This document shows positions 17,826-26,876 of a stretch of DNA of 64,000 nucleotides, piece by piece (within the stretch, counting starts at the first letter, position 1; the number at the start of each line of letters is the position of its first letter). The stretch covers positions 186,001 to 250,000 of the forward strand of contig NZ_MDGK01000015.1 of the NCBI RefSeq assembly GCF_001870465.1, read 5' to 3'. Made by a program: the position numbers and the translations under genes. The notes beneath the pieces are model-generated. The model searched no databases. It was not told where the DNA came from and saw nothing but the letters and a program-made list of their open reading frames with translations. The DNA comes from Pseudomonas extremorientalis (GTDB taxonomy: Bacteria; Pseudomonadota; Gammaproteobacteria; Pseudomonadales; Pseudomonadaceae).

Positions 17826-19127
17826 ATGGATGAGAAACCCACTGTTTTACTGGTCGATGATGAAGAGTCGATTCTCAATAGCCTGCGCCGGCTGTTGCGC
17901 AGTCAAGCCTTCGATGTGGTGCTGGCCGGCAGCGGCGCCCAGGCCCTGGAGATCATGGCGGCACAGCCCATCGACCTGATCATGAGCGATGCGCGCATGC
18001 CCGGCATGGATGGCGCGCAGCTACTGGCCGAAGTCCACCGGCTGTACCCGGCCACCAGTCGTATCCTGCTGACCGGCTACGCTGACGTGCCGACCATCAT
18101 CAAGGCGATCAACGAAGGGCAGATCCACCGTTATATCGCCAAGCCGTGGAATGACGATGAACTCAAGCTGATCCTGCAGCAGGCGCTTGAGCATCAGCGG
18201 CTTGAACGGCTGACCCAGGTGCAGAACGACCAGCTCAAGGCGCTCAATGCCACCCTGGAAAAACGCGTCGCGTCGCGCACCGCCGAGTTGCAGCAAACCG
18301 CCGACATGCTCGACCTGGCCTACGAAGAACTCAAGCGCAGCTACGTGACCGGCACCGAGGTGTTTTCGCTGTTGGCCAACCTGCGCCTGCCCAGGGACAA
18401 GCAGACCAACCGTGCGCTGATCGAACTGATCCGCGTGTACTGCGCCGCCCAGGCCATGGATGAAGCCAGCACCCGCGACCTGACCATGGCCGCCGCGCTT
18501 TACAACATCGGCAAGCTGAGCTGGACCGATAGCATGATGGTGTCGCCGTCGGACAAATTGCACAGCACCGACCGCACGCTCTACCGCGAGTACCCGGCCC
18601 AGAGTGAATCGCTGTTGATGACCCTTGAACCGATGAAAGACGCGGCGCGGATCATTCGCCATCATCAGGAGCGCTGGGACGGTACGGGCTTTCCCGACCA
18701 CCTCAAGGGCGAGTCGATTCCTCCCGGTTCACGGCTGTTGAAATTGGCGGTGGACTTCATCGAGTTGCAGAAAGGCTTGATCCTCGAGCGCAACTTGAAC
18801 AGCGATGAAGCCCTGCTGTTTATCCGCAAATATGTCGGGCGCCTCTACGATCCGGACCTGGTGGAAGATTTCGTGCAGGCCTGCGCAACCTTCCTGAGCG
18901 ACGTGACCCTGGGCGACCCCACGGTAAAAGTCCTCACCACTCGGGAACTGGAGGCCGGCATGGTCCTGGCCCGCAACCTCAATGCCGACAACGGCATGTT
19001 GTTGTTGAACGCCGGCAAGGTGTTGAACCTGCCGCTGGTCGACAAGTTGATTGCGTTCGAAGCGATGGAGGGCGCCAAGTACAGCGTGTTCATCAAGACG
19101 CCCGAGGAGCAGGCGCAACTCCCCTAG
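17826..19127 (+). CDS. REC-HD-GYP-like response regulator with degraded catalytic residues
   Basis: A 433-residue protein. A canonical receiver (residues about 5-120, phospho-Asp in IMSDARMPGMDG, Lys in IAKPWNDDE) is followed by a coiled coil (about 130-165) and an RpfG-like HD-GYP domain. The catalytic signature is eroded: the HDIGK of active enzymes reads YNIGK, the later conserved His is Tyr (REYPAQS), HHE is HHQ and GYP is GFP. Most metal ligands are therefore missing, and c-di-GMP hydrolysis is unlikely. It may bind a partner or ligand instead. It is transcribed divergently from the REC-GGDEF-EAL operon across 219 bp and probably works in the same circuit. Confidence 0.88.
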   Translation: MDEKPTVLLVDDEESILNSLRRLLRSQAFDVVLAGSGAQALEIMAAQPIDLIMSDARMPGMDGAQLLAEVHRLYPATSRILLTGYADVPTIIKAINEGQIHRYIAKPWNDDELKLILQQALEHQRLERLTQVQNDQLKALNATLEKRVASRTAELQQTADMLDLAYEELKRSYVTGTEVFSLLANLRLPRDKQTNRALIELIRVYCAAQAMDEASTRDLTMAAALYNIGKLSWTDSMMVSPSDKLHSTDRTLYREYPAQSESLLMTLEPMKDAARIIRHHQERWDGTGFPDHLKGESIPPGSRLLKLAVDFIELQKGLILERNLNSDEALLFIRKYVGRLYDPDLVEDFVQACATFLSDVTLGDPTVKVLTTRELEAGMVLARNLNADNGMLLLNAGKVLNLPLVDKLIAFEAMEGAKYSVFIKTPEEQAQLP

Positions 19128-19153
19128 TGTGCTCCGTACGGGGCCCGGTTTGC

Positions 19154-22100
19154 CTACAGGCCCCAGGTTTTACGCCGGCTGCCGTGATAGTCGATGATGC
19201 CCCTGAGCACGTACACGTCTTTCTCACCGTCTTTCCCGGTTTTCTCGAGCGCCACTCGCCATCGACCGCGCCCGGCGCCTGGGTCCAGTTGCGGCAGATC
19301 CACGTAGCTGTAGCTGCCGATTTTCTTGCCGCTGACCCGTCCTCCTTGAATGTCCTGAACGATTTCGTCGATTTTGCTTTTGGCGTTGGCTGGCAGCAGA
19401 GACAGTTGGGTTTCCATCAGCTCGTCGAACCTGACGATGTGGGCCGCCCCGTCGCCCGAGGGGGTGACGGGGCTCGGTGGCACAGGGGTTTGTGGCCTTT
19501 GAGGCAGCCTTTCACCGCGAGGAAGTGGCGGGTGTGCGGGTTGAAATTCCAAAGGCGTTGAGAATTTGGGAATGGTTCTTTCAAATTCCGCGACCGTCAC
19601 GCTGTCCACCGCCTTGAAACTGGAGACTGCTCCGGTCCTTTCGCCGTGGGACAAGACAATGTAGGGAATGCCGGCTTTTTTGAAATCGTCTGAAAATGAA
19701 TCGACGCCGAGCTTCAGTAAAAACTCACGGCGCCGTTCGATCCTGAACGTTTCCAAGGCTTCCTGGATACTCTGGGCCTCGAGCAGTTTCTTCAAGGCCT
19801 CGTTAAAGCTGATGTTGTGTTGTGTAGCGATGTCCTGGACGATCTTCGTGCGTCCTTTTTCTCTCACAAACGCCTCGAGGGTTTCCTGCCGCCAGGTGGA
19901 CAAGTGAAACTTATTATCGAACTTGGTCAGGCTGTTCAGCTGTTTCTGGGTGAACGCATAACCGACGAAAGTGGCGCCGGTATCTTGGTCGATAATACTG
20001 ATCGATGCCACGACGTGTTTTGAGAAGTCGTCGTTCCGGCCAACGATTCGTTTGATTTTAATAAACAGATTTTCCATCTCCTCGCTGGAAAGGGTGAATT
20101 GTCCGGACAGGAAGTAGGTGGTCTTGTTCAGGTGTGTATAAAGGTTCGCTTCGAATTCAATGTTCAATAACGTCTCGCGCAGTCGCGGCGCGGGAACCCC
20201 CCGCTGCCCCCAGACAATACGGCGAAACGTGGCCTCATCGACACTCAGGCGCTCCAGCGCGTTGTCCAGCAGTCGACGTTTCTGTGACACGGTCACCTCC
20301 TTGAGCATCGCTTCGCCATGGGTAGCAGAGAAGTAGATGCGCATCGCTGCGATCAGGTCATCGTGCACTTGCTGTTCGGCGGTACGCCCCCCGAGAACGC
20401 CCAACACCGACCCGCCCCCGCGTGTCGTACGCTCAAAGCGTGGCTTCCAGCTTTTTGCATCGCCCGGCACAACCATGAAATCCGGCTTATTCCCCGTCGG
20501 GTGCTTGATAAAGCGCGCACCTTCTTCCACATGGGACGCATACAGGTAATAGCGACCGTCGTTGCCCATCATCGCGACAAAATGCTGATTGCGACTGTCC
20601 ATGAAACTGAGCGCGCCCATCGCGCGCGACAGTCGAAAATGGTGGGTTTGGGCAAACGCTTCGACGTCAAAAAGAGCGTCGATCGAGTGGGGCAGTCGGT
20701 ACTCTGCGACATCGACCCAGGCCGGGTCCAGCGGGCGGATCGAGGGTTTGGCGAGAACGATGGAGGCTTTTTTGTCTTCGCCGATTTTGCGGATCAGGCC
20801 CGGGATACTGCGCCCCAACTTCTGCGCGTTGCGCACCCCCCGGACAATGTAGCGGTGGGCCAGGCGCCGCAGGGCCTTGAACAGGGACAGTCCGAGGAGG
20901 AAGTCAGCCACTTCGACGGAAAATAAAAAGCCGTTGACTGCCGATTCGAGGGCAATTTCTGCGTTGGTCCGCGAACGGTAATCGGCATGGGAAAGCTGAA
21001 AGCCCAGGTGTGCCGAATACAAATAGGCATGCAGTTCGCCGGTGACCGGGGTCAGGGCATAACGGTGCACGCTGCGAGTGTCATTGAATACCCGGGAGAG
21101 TTCGCGCACATCGTGCGTGGCCATCCGTTGGCTGAAATAGGCACGCCATTCGGGTTTGGCCTTGAGCGTATCGAGTTCCGCCAGGCCCAGCACCAATTCC
21201 CTGAAGGGCGCATCATCGGGGGCCTCCGGTGTATAAAGCACGCACACGCCGCCGGGCCTGGTGCCCTTGCGCTGAATGACCAGCACGCCGTTGATCACCT
21301 GGCCTCCCTGGCCCCCTTCAAGCCCGCCTCCCATGACCAGGAGATTGACCTCGATATCGAACTGGCCGACCTTGGGCCGGGTGGTGGGGTCGGGATGCTG
21401 CGCAACTGCCTGTACCCAGTCCAGTCCACCGCCAGGTGTCTTGAAAATAAACAGGTCGTTGACAGCAGGATTGAGCCGACTCTCCAAGGCGTCCTTGCGC
21501 ATCCTTGCCGCATTCGCGCGCTGCCAGGCGCTGGCGAAAGCGCGGCCTTCACCGTCTGGCGCGAACGCCGCCCTGAGGTACGCCGCGTACTGCTGGCCAA
21601 TGTCGGCCTGTAGGGCAAGGGCGCGCAGGTCTGCGTTGTCGAGCCTGCCGACTTTTTCTCCTCGCGTGTCGAAAAGGTCGGCAGTGGCGGTGATCGTTCT
21701 GTGCAATTCATGGGGCGACCACGCATCGATGTTGCGCCGGGCATAGCTTCCCAGGGTGCGCAGGTCCACGACTTCTTTGACGTTCCAGGTGCCGAAGGTC
21801 AATGTCTGCTCCGTCAACACCAGGGGAATATCGAGCTGTGGGTCTTCGCAGATGTAGACCGTTTCGGATTCGTCGTCTCGATAACCCGTGACCTTGACTG
21901 GCATTGACGTGCTCACACGCAGTCGTACCAGGCTCTTGTGGACGTCCAGGTCCACATTGGCATATTCCGGTTTCTGGCGGCTGAGCACCTTGCGGGTTTC
22001 ATCCTCCGCGAATGCCGGCAGGGTCGAAATCTGTTCAAGCAGTGGGCGCAGCGCCTCATTGTTGTCGACCAGGGTTGTTTCCAGCTGTCGGTACAACTGC

Positions 22101-23317
22101 TGGTCCGCCGGGCTGGCCGTGCTCAGCCAGACGGGGTCGTGCGGCGCGACCAGGCGCAGGTTGCGTGCCGCGAGGGCCGCGGATACATCCAGGTGTGGCG
22201 CCAGGTCGGCAACCAGAGCGAGTTCACCGGCCAGTGGCAACGTCTGTTGGCGCAGAGCCTTCCGGGTGTTGAAGTACTGCCGTACCCGCAGGGAGCGGAC
22301 GTGGTCGGCGATCACATCGGCCTCGATCCGTGGCGGGTCGCTCGCCAATATTGGCGTGTCACTCGCGTGTGCTTGAGCGGCCAGCGGCAGGCTGGCAATC
22401 AGGCGTTGGCCCGCGGGGTCGCTGGCGCGCACACGTGCCGCCACGGTTTCATTCAACCGCGCCAGGTTTTCAAATTCCTCGAAGCCTTCGCCAGGGCTGA
22501 AGAGCAGTACGTTGCCAACGGGCGGTGTGCCACCGGTGGCGTTCAGGATGAACGCGGCGGCGAACTCGCTGCCATTGTCCAGCGCCAGCCGGTACACGGC
22601 AGGTCTGGGGCCTGTGGGAAACACCTTTTTGCGCGCCGCGGCGGTGGGGTATTTCAATACCGTGTCCGCCAGTGTCCGTGACGCGGCCGACAATGTGCCG
22701 TCCAGCGTGCGCAGGGCCAATTGGTGGGCCAGGACCTGTCGGCGCAGGTCGACCAGTCGCTCCTCGAGGGTCGGTTGGTCGCCTTCCCGATCTCTCCAGA
22801 ATTCATTGAGCTTGACCGTGAAGGCGATTTCCAGCACGCCCGCCAGTGTGGCGGTCGGGCTGGCCGCAGACAGGCGTTTGGCCTCATCCACGGTACCGCT
22901 TTCCCGGTAGAAGGCACCGCTCTCTTGCGTCAGATAAGCCTGCGCGTCGGGGCCGCGTAACCTGGCCAGCAGTGATCCCAGGGGTTCGCTGCCCAGCCAT
23001 TGTTTCTGGCCCGGTACGTCCTCGCGATAGCGGCTGTAGAAAATGTGGTTGGGATTGATGGGCCGCTGCAATTCAGGAAACAAGGCAGCCAACTGTTGCT
23101 GATACACCGTTTCAAGATTCGGCTGTTGCTGGAGCAGTTCGTCGGTCTGGGTATTGAACCTGCCGAGTGCCTGGATAAGCAGCACTTGCTGGGTGTCGCC
23201 GGTCTGGTTGGCGGCGGGTACCACCGGCAGGGTCACGGGTTGCGAGAGGTCGGCAGGCCCGTTGACCGGCAGGAGTGGTTCCGGGGCATCTGAGGGGGGA
23301 AGCGATGACTGGTACAT
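19154..23317 (-). CDS. Large DUF6543-type toxin with variable C-terminal module
   Basis: A 1387-residue protein related in style to the toxin at the left edge. The ATG at 23317 (TTCACCATGTACCAG) is preferred over a GTG at 23350, though its ribosome site (ACGAG) is weak. A Pro-rich N-terminus leads to the dermonecrotic-toxin-like body. A hydrophobic stretch lies around residues 785-825 (ALESAVNGFLFSVEVADFLLGL), perhaps for membrane insertion. From about residue 1060 to 1250 composition changes to Lys/Phe/Ile/Asn-rich with AT-richer codons, suggesting an exchanged module. A Pro-rich linker (about 1255-1295) precedes a final 85-residue domain ending GRWRVALEKT...VYVLRGIIDYHG, which looks like the RelE/ParE strand pattern. 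No immunity-sized gene lies downstream. The export route is unknown. Confidence 0.78.
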   Translation of the reverse strand: MYQSSLPPSDAPEPLLPVNGPADLSQPVTLPVVPAANQTGDTQQVLLIQALGRFNTQTDELLQQQPNLETVYQQQLAALFPELQRPINPNHIFYSRYREDVPGQKQWLGSEPLGSLLARLRGPDAQAYLTQESGAFYRESGTVDEAKRLSAASPTATLAGVLEIAFTVKLNEFWRDREGDQPTLEERLVDLRRQVLAHQLALRTLDGTLSAASRTLADTVLKYPTAAARKKVFPTGPRPAVYRLALDNGSEFAAAFILNATGGTPPVGNVLLFSPGEGFEEFENLARLNETVAARVRASDPAGQRLIASLPLAAQAHASDTPILASDPPRIEADVIADHVRSLRVRQYFNTRKALRQQTLPLAGELALVADLAPHLDVSAALAARNLRLVAPHDPVWLSTASPADQQLYRQLETTLVDNNEALRPLLEQISTLPAFAEDETRKVLSRQKPEYANVDLDVHKSLVRLRVSTSMPVKVTGYRDDESETVYICEDPQLDIPLVLTEQTLTFGTWNVKEVVDLRTLGSYARRNIDAWSPHELHRTITATADLFDTRGEKVGRLDNADLRALALQADIGQQYAAYLRAAFAPDGEGRAFASAWQRANAARMRKDALESRLNPAVNDLFIFKTPGGGLDWVQAVAQHPDPTTRPKVGQFDIEVNLLVMGGGLEGGQGGQVINGVLVIQRKGTRPGGVCVLYTPEAPDDAPFRELVLGLAELDTLKAKPEWRAYFSQRMATHDVRELSRVFNDTRSVHRYALTPVTGELHAYLYSAHLGFQLSHADYRSRTNAEIALESAVNGFLFSVEVADFLLGLSLFKALRRLAHRYIVRGVRNAQKLGRSIPGLIRKIGEDKKASIVLAKPSIRPLDPAWVDVAEYRLPHSIDALFDVEAFAQTHHFRLSRAMGALSFMDSRNQHFVAMMGNDGRYYLYASHVEEGARFIKHPTGNKPDFMVVPGDAKSWKPRFERTTRGGGSVLGVLGGRTAEQQVHDDLIAAMRIYFSATHGEAMLKEVTVSQKRRLLDNALERLSVDEATFRRIVWGQRGVPAPRLRETLLNIEFEANLYTHLNKTTYFLSGQFTLSSEEMENLFIKIKRIVGRNDDFSKHVVASISIIDQDTGATFVGYAFTQKQLNSLTKFDNKFHLSTWRQETLEAFVREKGRTKIVQDIATQHNISFNEALKKLLEAQSIQEALETFRIERRREFLLKLGVDSFSDDFKKAGIPYIVLSHGERTGAVSSFKAVDSVTVAEFERTIPKFSTPLEFQPAHPPLPRGERLPQRPQTPVPPSPVTPSGDGAAHIVRFDELMETQLSLLPANAKSKIDEIVQDIQGGRVSGKKIGSYSYVDLPQLDPGAGRGRWRVALEKTGKDGEKDVYVLRGIIDYHGSRRKTWGL

Positions 23318-23491
23318 GGTGAACTCGTATGGAAGGCGCTTGCTGCGCACGGCTGGATCAGAGTTCGGAGTCTAGGGTGGGTGGTTGCACGTGTTGCGGT
23401 GCATGTGTGTGGGTGAACGCGTGCCCGGGGGCGATTGCCTGCAACGGATGCCCATGTGATCCTTGCCGCTTTTGCGCCTGAGGTTTATTGC

Positions 23492-23914
23492 ATGTCCACC
23501 ATTATCCGCATTGCTGCTGCCCTCCTGATCGGCAGTGACGGCCACACGTTGCTGGTTCGCAAGCGCGGCACCCAGGCCTTCATGCAGCCGGGCGGCAAGA
23601 TCGACGCCGGTGAGCAACCCGCCCAGGCCCTGGCCCGCGAGCTGCACGAAGAGCTGAACCTGCATATCGATCCAGGCCAGGCCTTGTACCTGGGGCACTT
23701 CTCGGCGCCGGCCGCCAACGAGCCGGGTTTCACCGTGGAAGCCGAGCTGTTCCAGGTGCGGATCGACGTACCGGTGACGCCCGCCGCTGAAATCGAGGAA
23801 ATACGCTGGATCGATCCCATGGGCGACGGCGGCTTGCACCTGGCGCCGCTGACCCGCGACCTGATCCTGCCGTTCTACCGCGAATCGCTGGCCGGCTGCG
23901 CGACGTCCGCTTGA
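23492..23914 (+). CDS. Nudix hydrolase
   Basis: A 140-residue protein with a Nudix box beginning GGKIDAGEQP and ending ARELHEELNL, fitting G-x5-E-x7-RE-L-x-EE; the usual Gly near the end is Asn. The catalytic Glu residues are all present. It should hydrolyse a nucleoside diphosphate linked to another group, but the substrate cannot be read. The ATG at 23492 follows TGAGG 8 nt upstream; the in-frame extension to 23435 is not needed. It ends 10 bp before the convergent metR stop. Confidence 0.9.
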   Translation: MSTIIRIAAALLIGSDGHTLLVRKRGTQAFMQPGGKIDAGEQPAQALARELHEELNLHIDPGQALYLGHFSAPAANEPGFTVEAELFQVRIDVPVTPAAEIEEIRWIDPMGDGGLHLAPLTRDLILPFYRESLAGCATSA

Positions 23915-23924
23915 TGGGGGGCGG

Positions 23925-24842
23925 TCAGCGAACCGCGCTGACGCCATCCAGGGTGGAGAACGAGGTGTCCTTGGCCGTCAGCAGGAAGTCGCGCATGTAC
24001 GGTGCATCCAGCATGTCGGCGCGAATCCCCGCATACAACGTCGCGAACAAGCCTTTTTCGCCGAGGCGCTTGGCTTTCACATAACCACGCGAGCTGTATT
24101 CATGCAGCGCCCAGTGGGGCATGCCGCATACGCCACGGCCGCTGGCCACCAGTTGCATCATCATCACCGTCAGTTCCGAGGTGCGCACCTGGGCCGGTTC
24201 CACGTCGGCCGGTTCCAGGAAGCGGGTGAAGATGTCCAGGCGGTCACGCTCCACCGGGTAGGTGATCAGGGTTTCGGTCAGCAGGTCCTCCGGCACGATG
24301 TACGCCTTGTTCGCCAACGGGTGCTGATTGGCCACGGCCAGCATGGCTTCGTAGGTGAACAGCGGCACGTAGGTGATGCCGGGCAACTCGAGCGGGTCGG
24401 AGGTGACCACCAGGTCGAGGTCGCCACGGGCCAGGGCCGGCAGCGGGGCGAAGGCGAAACCCGAGGCCAGGTCCAGCTCGACTTCCGGCCAGGCATCGCG
24501 GAACTGGTCGATGGTCGGCATCAGCCACTGGAAGCAACTGTGGCACTCGATCGCCATGTGCAGGCGCCCGGCGGTGCCGCCGGCCAATCGCGCAATATCC
24601 CGCTCGGCGCCGCGCAGCAGCGGCAGGGTGGCGTCGGCCAGTTGCAGCAGGCGCAGCCCTGCGCTGGTGAAACGCAGCGGCTTGGTCTTGCGCACGAACA
24701 GCGGCATGCCCAGGCGTTCTTCCAGTTCCTTGAACTGGTGAGACAGCGCTGATTGCGTGAGGTGCAGGCGCTCGGCCGCTTCCACCAGGCTGTCGGCTTC
24801 GCGCAGGGCGTGCAGGGTCTTGAGGTGACGGATTTCGAGCAC
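23925..24842 (-). CDS. metR: LysR-type methionine regulator MetR
   Basis: A 305-residue LysR-family regulator. The winged helix-turn-helix is at residues 3-60 (LKTLHALREADSLVEAAERLHLTQSALSHQFKELEERLG), followed by the periplasmic-binding-protein-like effector domain. Both the beginning MLEIRHLKTLHAL and the ECHSCFQWLMPT stretch are typical of MetR. With homocysteine as co-effector it activates metE and other methionine biosynthesis genes. No met gene lies beside it here; its neighbour across the divergent 182 bp is an alpha/beta hydrolase, which MetR may or may not control. Confidence 0.9.
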   Translation of the reverse strand: MLEIRHLKTLHALREADSLVEAAERLHLTQSALSHQFKELEERLGMPLFVRKTKPLRFTSAGLRLLQLADATLPLLRGAERDIARLAGGTAGRLHMAIECHSCFQWLMPTIDQFRDAWPEVELDLASGFAFAPLPALARGDLDLVVTSDPLELPGITYVPLFTYEAMLAVANQHPLANKAYIVPEDLLTETLITYPVERDRLDIFTRFLEPADVEPAQVRTSELTVMMMQLVASGRGVCGMPHWALHEYSSRGYVKAKRLGEKGLFATLYAGIRADMLDAPYMRDFLLTAKDTSFSTLDGVSAVR

Positions 24843-25024
24843 GGACTCTCCATGAATACAATTTGTGACGAATCGGAATGACGTGAGTTTGTCTCATGTT
24901 GTAAGCCCTGTCGACAGTGACCGTTGAGCACTCTTCATCAAACTGTCACGCAACTGTGGCAGCGCGCTTGAACAAACTTCATCAGACTCGCGCTCTACTG
25001 GGGTTCTGCGTTTCGGTGTTTTCC

Positions 25025-26044
25025 ATGCGTGTGTTGTTTTTATTGGCCGCCTTAGTGTTCGGCCTGCCGTCTTTTGCGGCTTCTCGATGTGATGTGAATG
25101 TCCCGACCCAAACGGTCGACCTGGCTCAGGTGAGCATCGCCTACCAGAGCATCGGCCGTGCGTCCGACCCTGCCTTGCTGCTGGTGATGGGCCTGGGCGG
25201 ACAGTTGATCCACTGGCCTGACGAGGTGGTCGTCGCCTTGTGCCAGCAAGGGTTCCGGGTGATCCGCTATGACAATCGAGACGTCGGCCTGTCTACCTGG
25301 CGCCAGGCTCCGGCCAATGCCAACCTGACCTTCGAAGTGCTGCGCTACAAACTCGGCCTGCCGGTGGCGGCTCCGTATACCTTGACCGACATGGCCGATG
25401 ACGCCATAGGCCTGATGGACGCGTTGCAGATCCAGCAATTCCACGTACTCGGCGCGAGCATGGGCGGGATGATCGCCCAGCACCTGGCCGCCATGGCGCC
25501 GCAGCGGGTCGAAAGCCTCACGCTGATCATGACCAGTTCCGGCGCCGAAGGCCTGCCGGCGCCGAATGCCGCGCTGGTACAGCTGTTGTCGCGACGCAGC
25601 GCGCCGAATCGTGAAGTGGCCCTGGAGCAGCAGGCCGACTTGCTCGCCGCACTGGGCAGCCCGAACGTCAAGGATGATCGCCAGGCGCTGTTGCACCAGG
25701 CGGCGCTGTCCTACGACCGCGCCTTCAACCCGGACGGCGTGAAGCGCCAGATCATGGCGATCCTCGCCGAACCGAGCCGCGTGCCGTTGCTCAACCAATT
25801 GCGCGTGCCGACCCTGGTGGTGCACGGCACGGCCGACCCGTTGTTGCCGGTGATGCACGGCGTGCACCTGGCGGCGCATATCCAGGGCAGCCAGTTGAAG
25901 CTGATTCCCGGCATGGCCCATCGGTTCCAGGAAGCGTTCAAGGCGCCCCTGTTGACGGCCGTGTTGCCGTACCTGCAAGCCCATCGGGAAGATGCGGCGC
26001 ACTGGGCGCAGATTGACCTGGGCGAGCCTTCGAAGGTGTTGTGA
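25025..26044 (+). CDS. Exported alpha/beta hydrolase
   Basis: A 339-residue protein. The start at 25025 opens a signal peptide ([20 protein letters not shown]); the longer frame from 24917 would bury it. The fold features are an oxyanion region [14 protein letters not shown], a nucleophile elbow GASMGG, an Asp in [11 protein letters not shown] and a late His in GMAHRF, giving a full Ser-Asp-His triad. It resembles RdmC-like esterases and haloperoxidase-type hydrolases. The substrate is unknown. It is followed after 55 bp by the DsbA-like gene on the same strand. Confidence 0.86.
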   Translation: MRVLFLLAALVFGLPSFAASRCDVNVPTQTVDLAQVSIAYQSIGRASDPALLLVMGLGGQLIHWPDEVVVALCQQGFRVIRYDNRDVGLSTWRQAPANANLTFEVLRYKLGLPVAAPYTLTDMADDAIGLMDALQIQQFHVLGASMGGMIAQHLAAMAPQRVESLTLIMTSSGAEGLPAPNAALVQLLSRRSAPNREVALEQQADLLAALGSPNVKDDRQALLHQAALSYDRAFNPDGVKRQIMAILAEPSRVPLLNQLRVPTLVVHGTADPLLPVMHGVHLAAHIQGSQLKLIPGMAHRFQEAFKAPLLTAVLPYLQAHREDAAHWAQIDLGEPSKVL

Positions 26045-26099
26045 CATTGGTGTATCGTGCAACCTTTACGGCGCATTACTGCCAGCGAGGTTGCCTGCC

Positions 26100-26753
26100 A
26101 TGAGTACTCCCCTGAAAATCGATTTCGTCAGCGATGTGTCCTGCCCCTGGTGCATCATCGGCCTGCGCGGCCTGACCGAAGCCCTCGACCAGCTTGGCGC
26201 CGACGTGCAAGCCGAGATCCACTTCCAGCCGTTCGAACTGAACCCGAACATGCCCGCCGAAGGGCAGAACATCGTCGAGCACATCACCGAGAAATATGGC
26301 TCCACCGCCGAGCAATCCCAGGCTAACCGCGAGCGCATCCGCGACATGGGCGCCGGGTTGGGCTTCGCCTTCCGCACTGACGGCCAGAGCCGCATCTACA
26401 ACACCTTCGACGCGCACCGCCTGTTGCATTGGGCCGGGCTGGAGGGCTTGCAATACAACCTCAAGGAAGCGTTGTTCAAGGCGTATTTCACCGACCAGCA
26501 GGACCCGTCCGACCAAGCGACGCTGGCGATCATTGCCGAGAGCGTCGGGCTGGATATCCAGCGTGCGGCCGAGATTCTGGCCAGCGACGAGTACGCCGCC
26601 GAAGTCCGCGAACAGGAACAACTGTGGATCTCCCGTGGCGTGACCTCGGTGCCGACCATCGTGTTCAACGATCAATATGCCGTCAGCGGTGGGCAGCCGG
26701 CGGAAGCTTTTGTAGGCGCGATCCGGCAGATCATCAGCGAATCCAAAAACTAA
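26100..26753 (+). CDS. DsbA-family (FrnE-like) thiol oxidoreductase
   Basis: A 217-residue protein with a thioredoxin-type active site CPWC at residues 15-18 (SDVSCPWCIIGLRGL) and the cis-Pro in RGVTSVPTIVF. It belongs to the cytoplasmic FrnE/2-hydroxychromene-2-carboxylate isomerase branch and has no signal peptide. These proteins reduce or isomerise disulfides and some contribute to oxidative stress tolerance. The ATG at 26100 is internal to a longer frame whose extra 36 residues overlap the previous gene. A REP palindrome follows the gene. Confidence 0.88.
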   Translation: MSTPLKIDFVSDVSCPWCIIGLRGLTEALDQLGADVQAEIHFQPFELNPNMPAEGQNIVEHITEKYGSTAEQSQANRERIRDMGAGLGFAFRTDGQSRIYNTFDAHRLLHWAGLEGLQYNLKEALFKAYFTDQQDPSDQATLAIIAESVGLDIQRAAEILASDEYAAEVREQEQLWISRGVTSVPTIVFNDQYAVSGGQPAEAFVGAIRQIISESKN

Positions 26754-26770
26754 CGCCGAACGCAGGTCAA

Positions 26771-26802
26771 AATGTGGGAGGGGGCAAGCTCCCTCCCACA
26801 TT
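26771..26802. repeat. REP palindrome (GTGGGAGGG class)
   Basis: A single palindrome with arms AATGTGGGAGGG and CCCTCCCACATT sits between the DsbA-like gene and the ureohydrolase-like operon. It has the same core as the REP pairs at 37792-37880 and 46917-46980. Its position after a stop codon fits a transcript-end stabiliser. Confidence 0.9.
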
Positions 26803-26876
26803 GTTCTCCATTGGTCTTGAGACAGGTGCTGGCCCGTCCCTTGCATTGACCCCATAAAGCCTTAGGGGACACTGCC

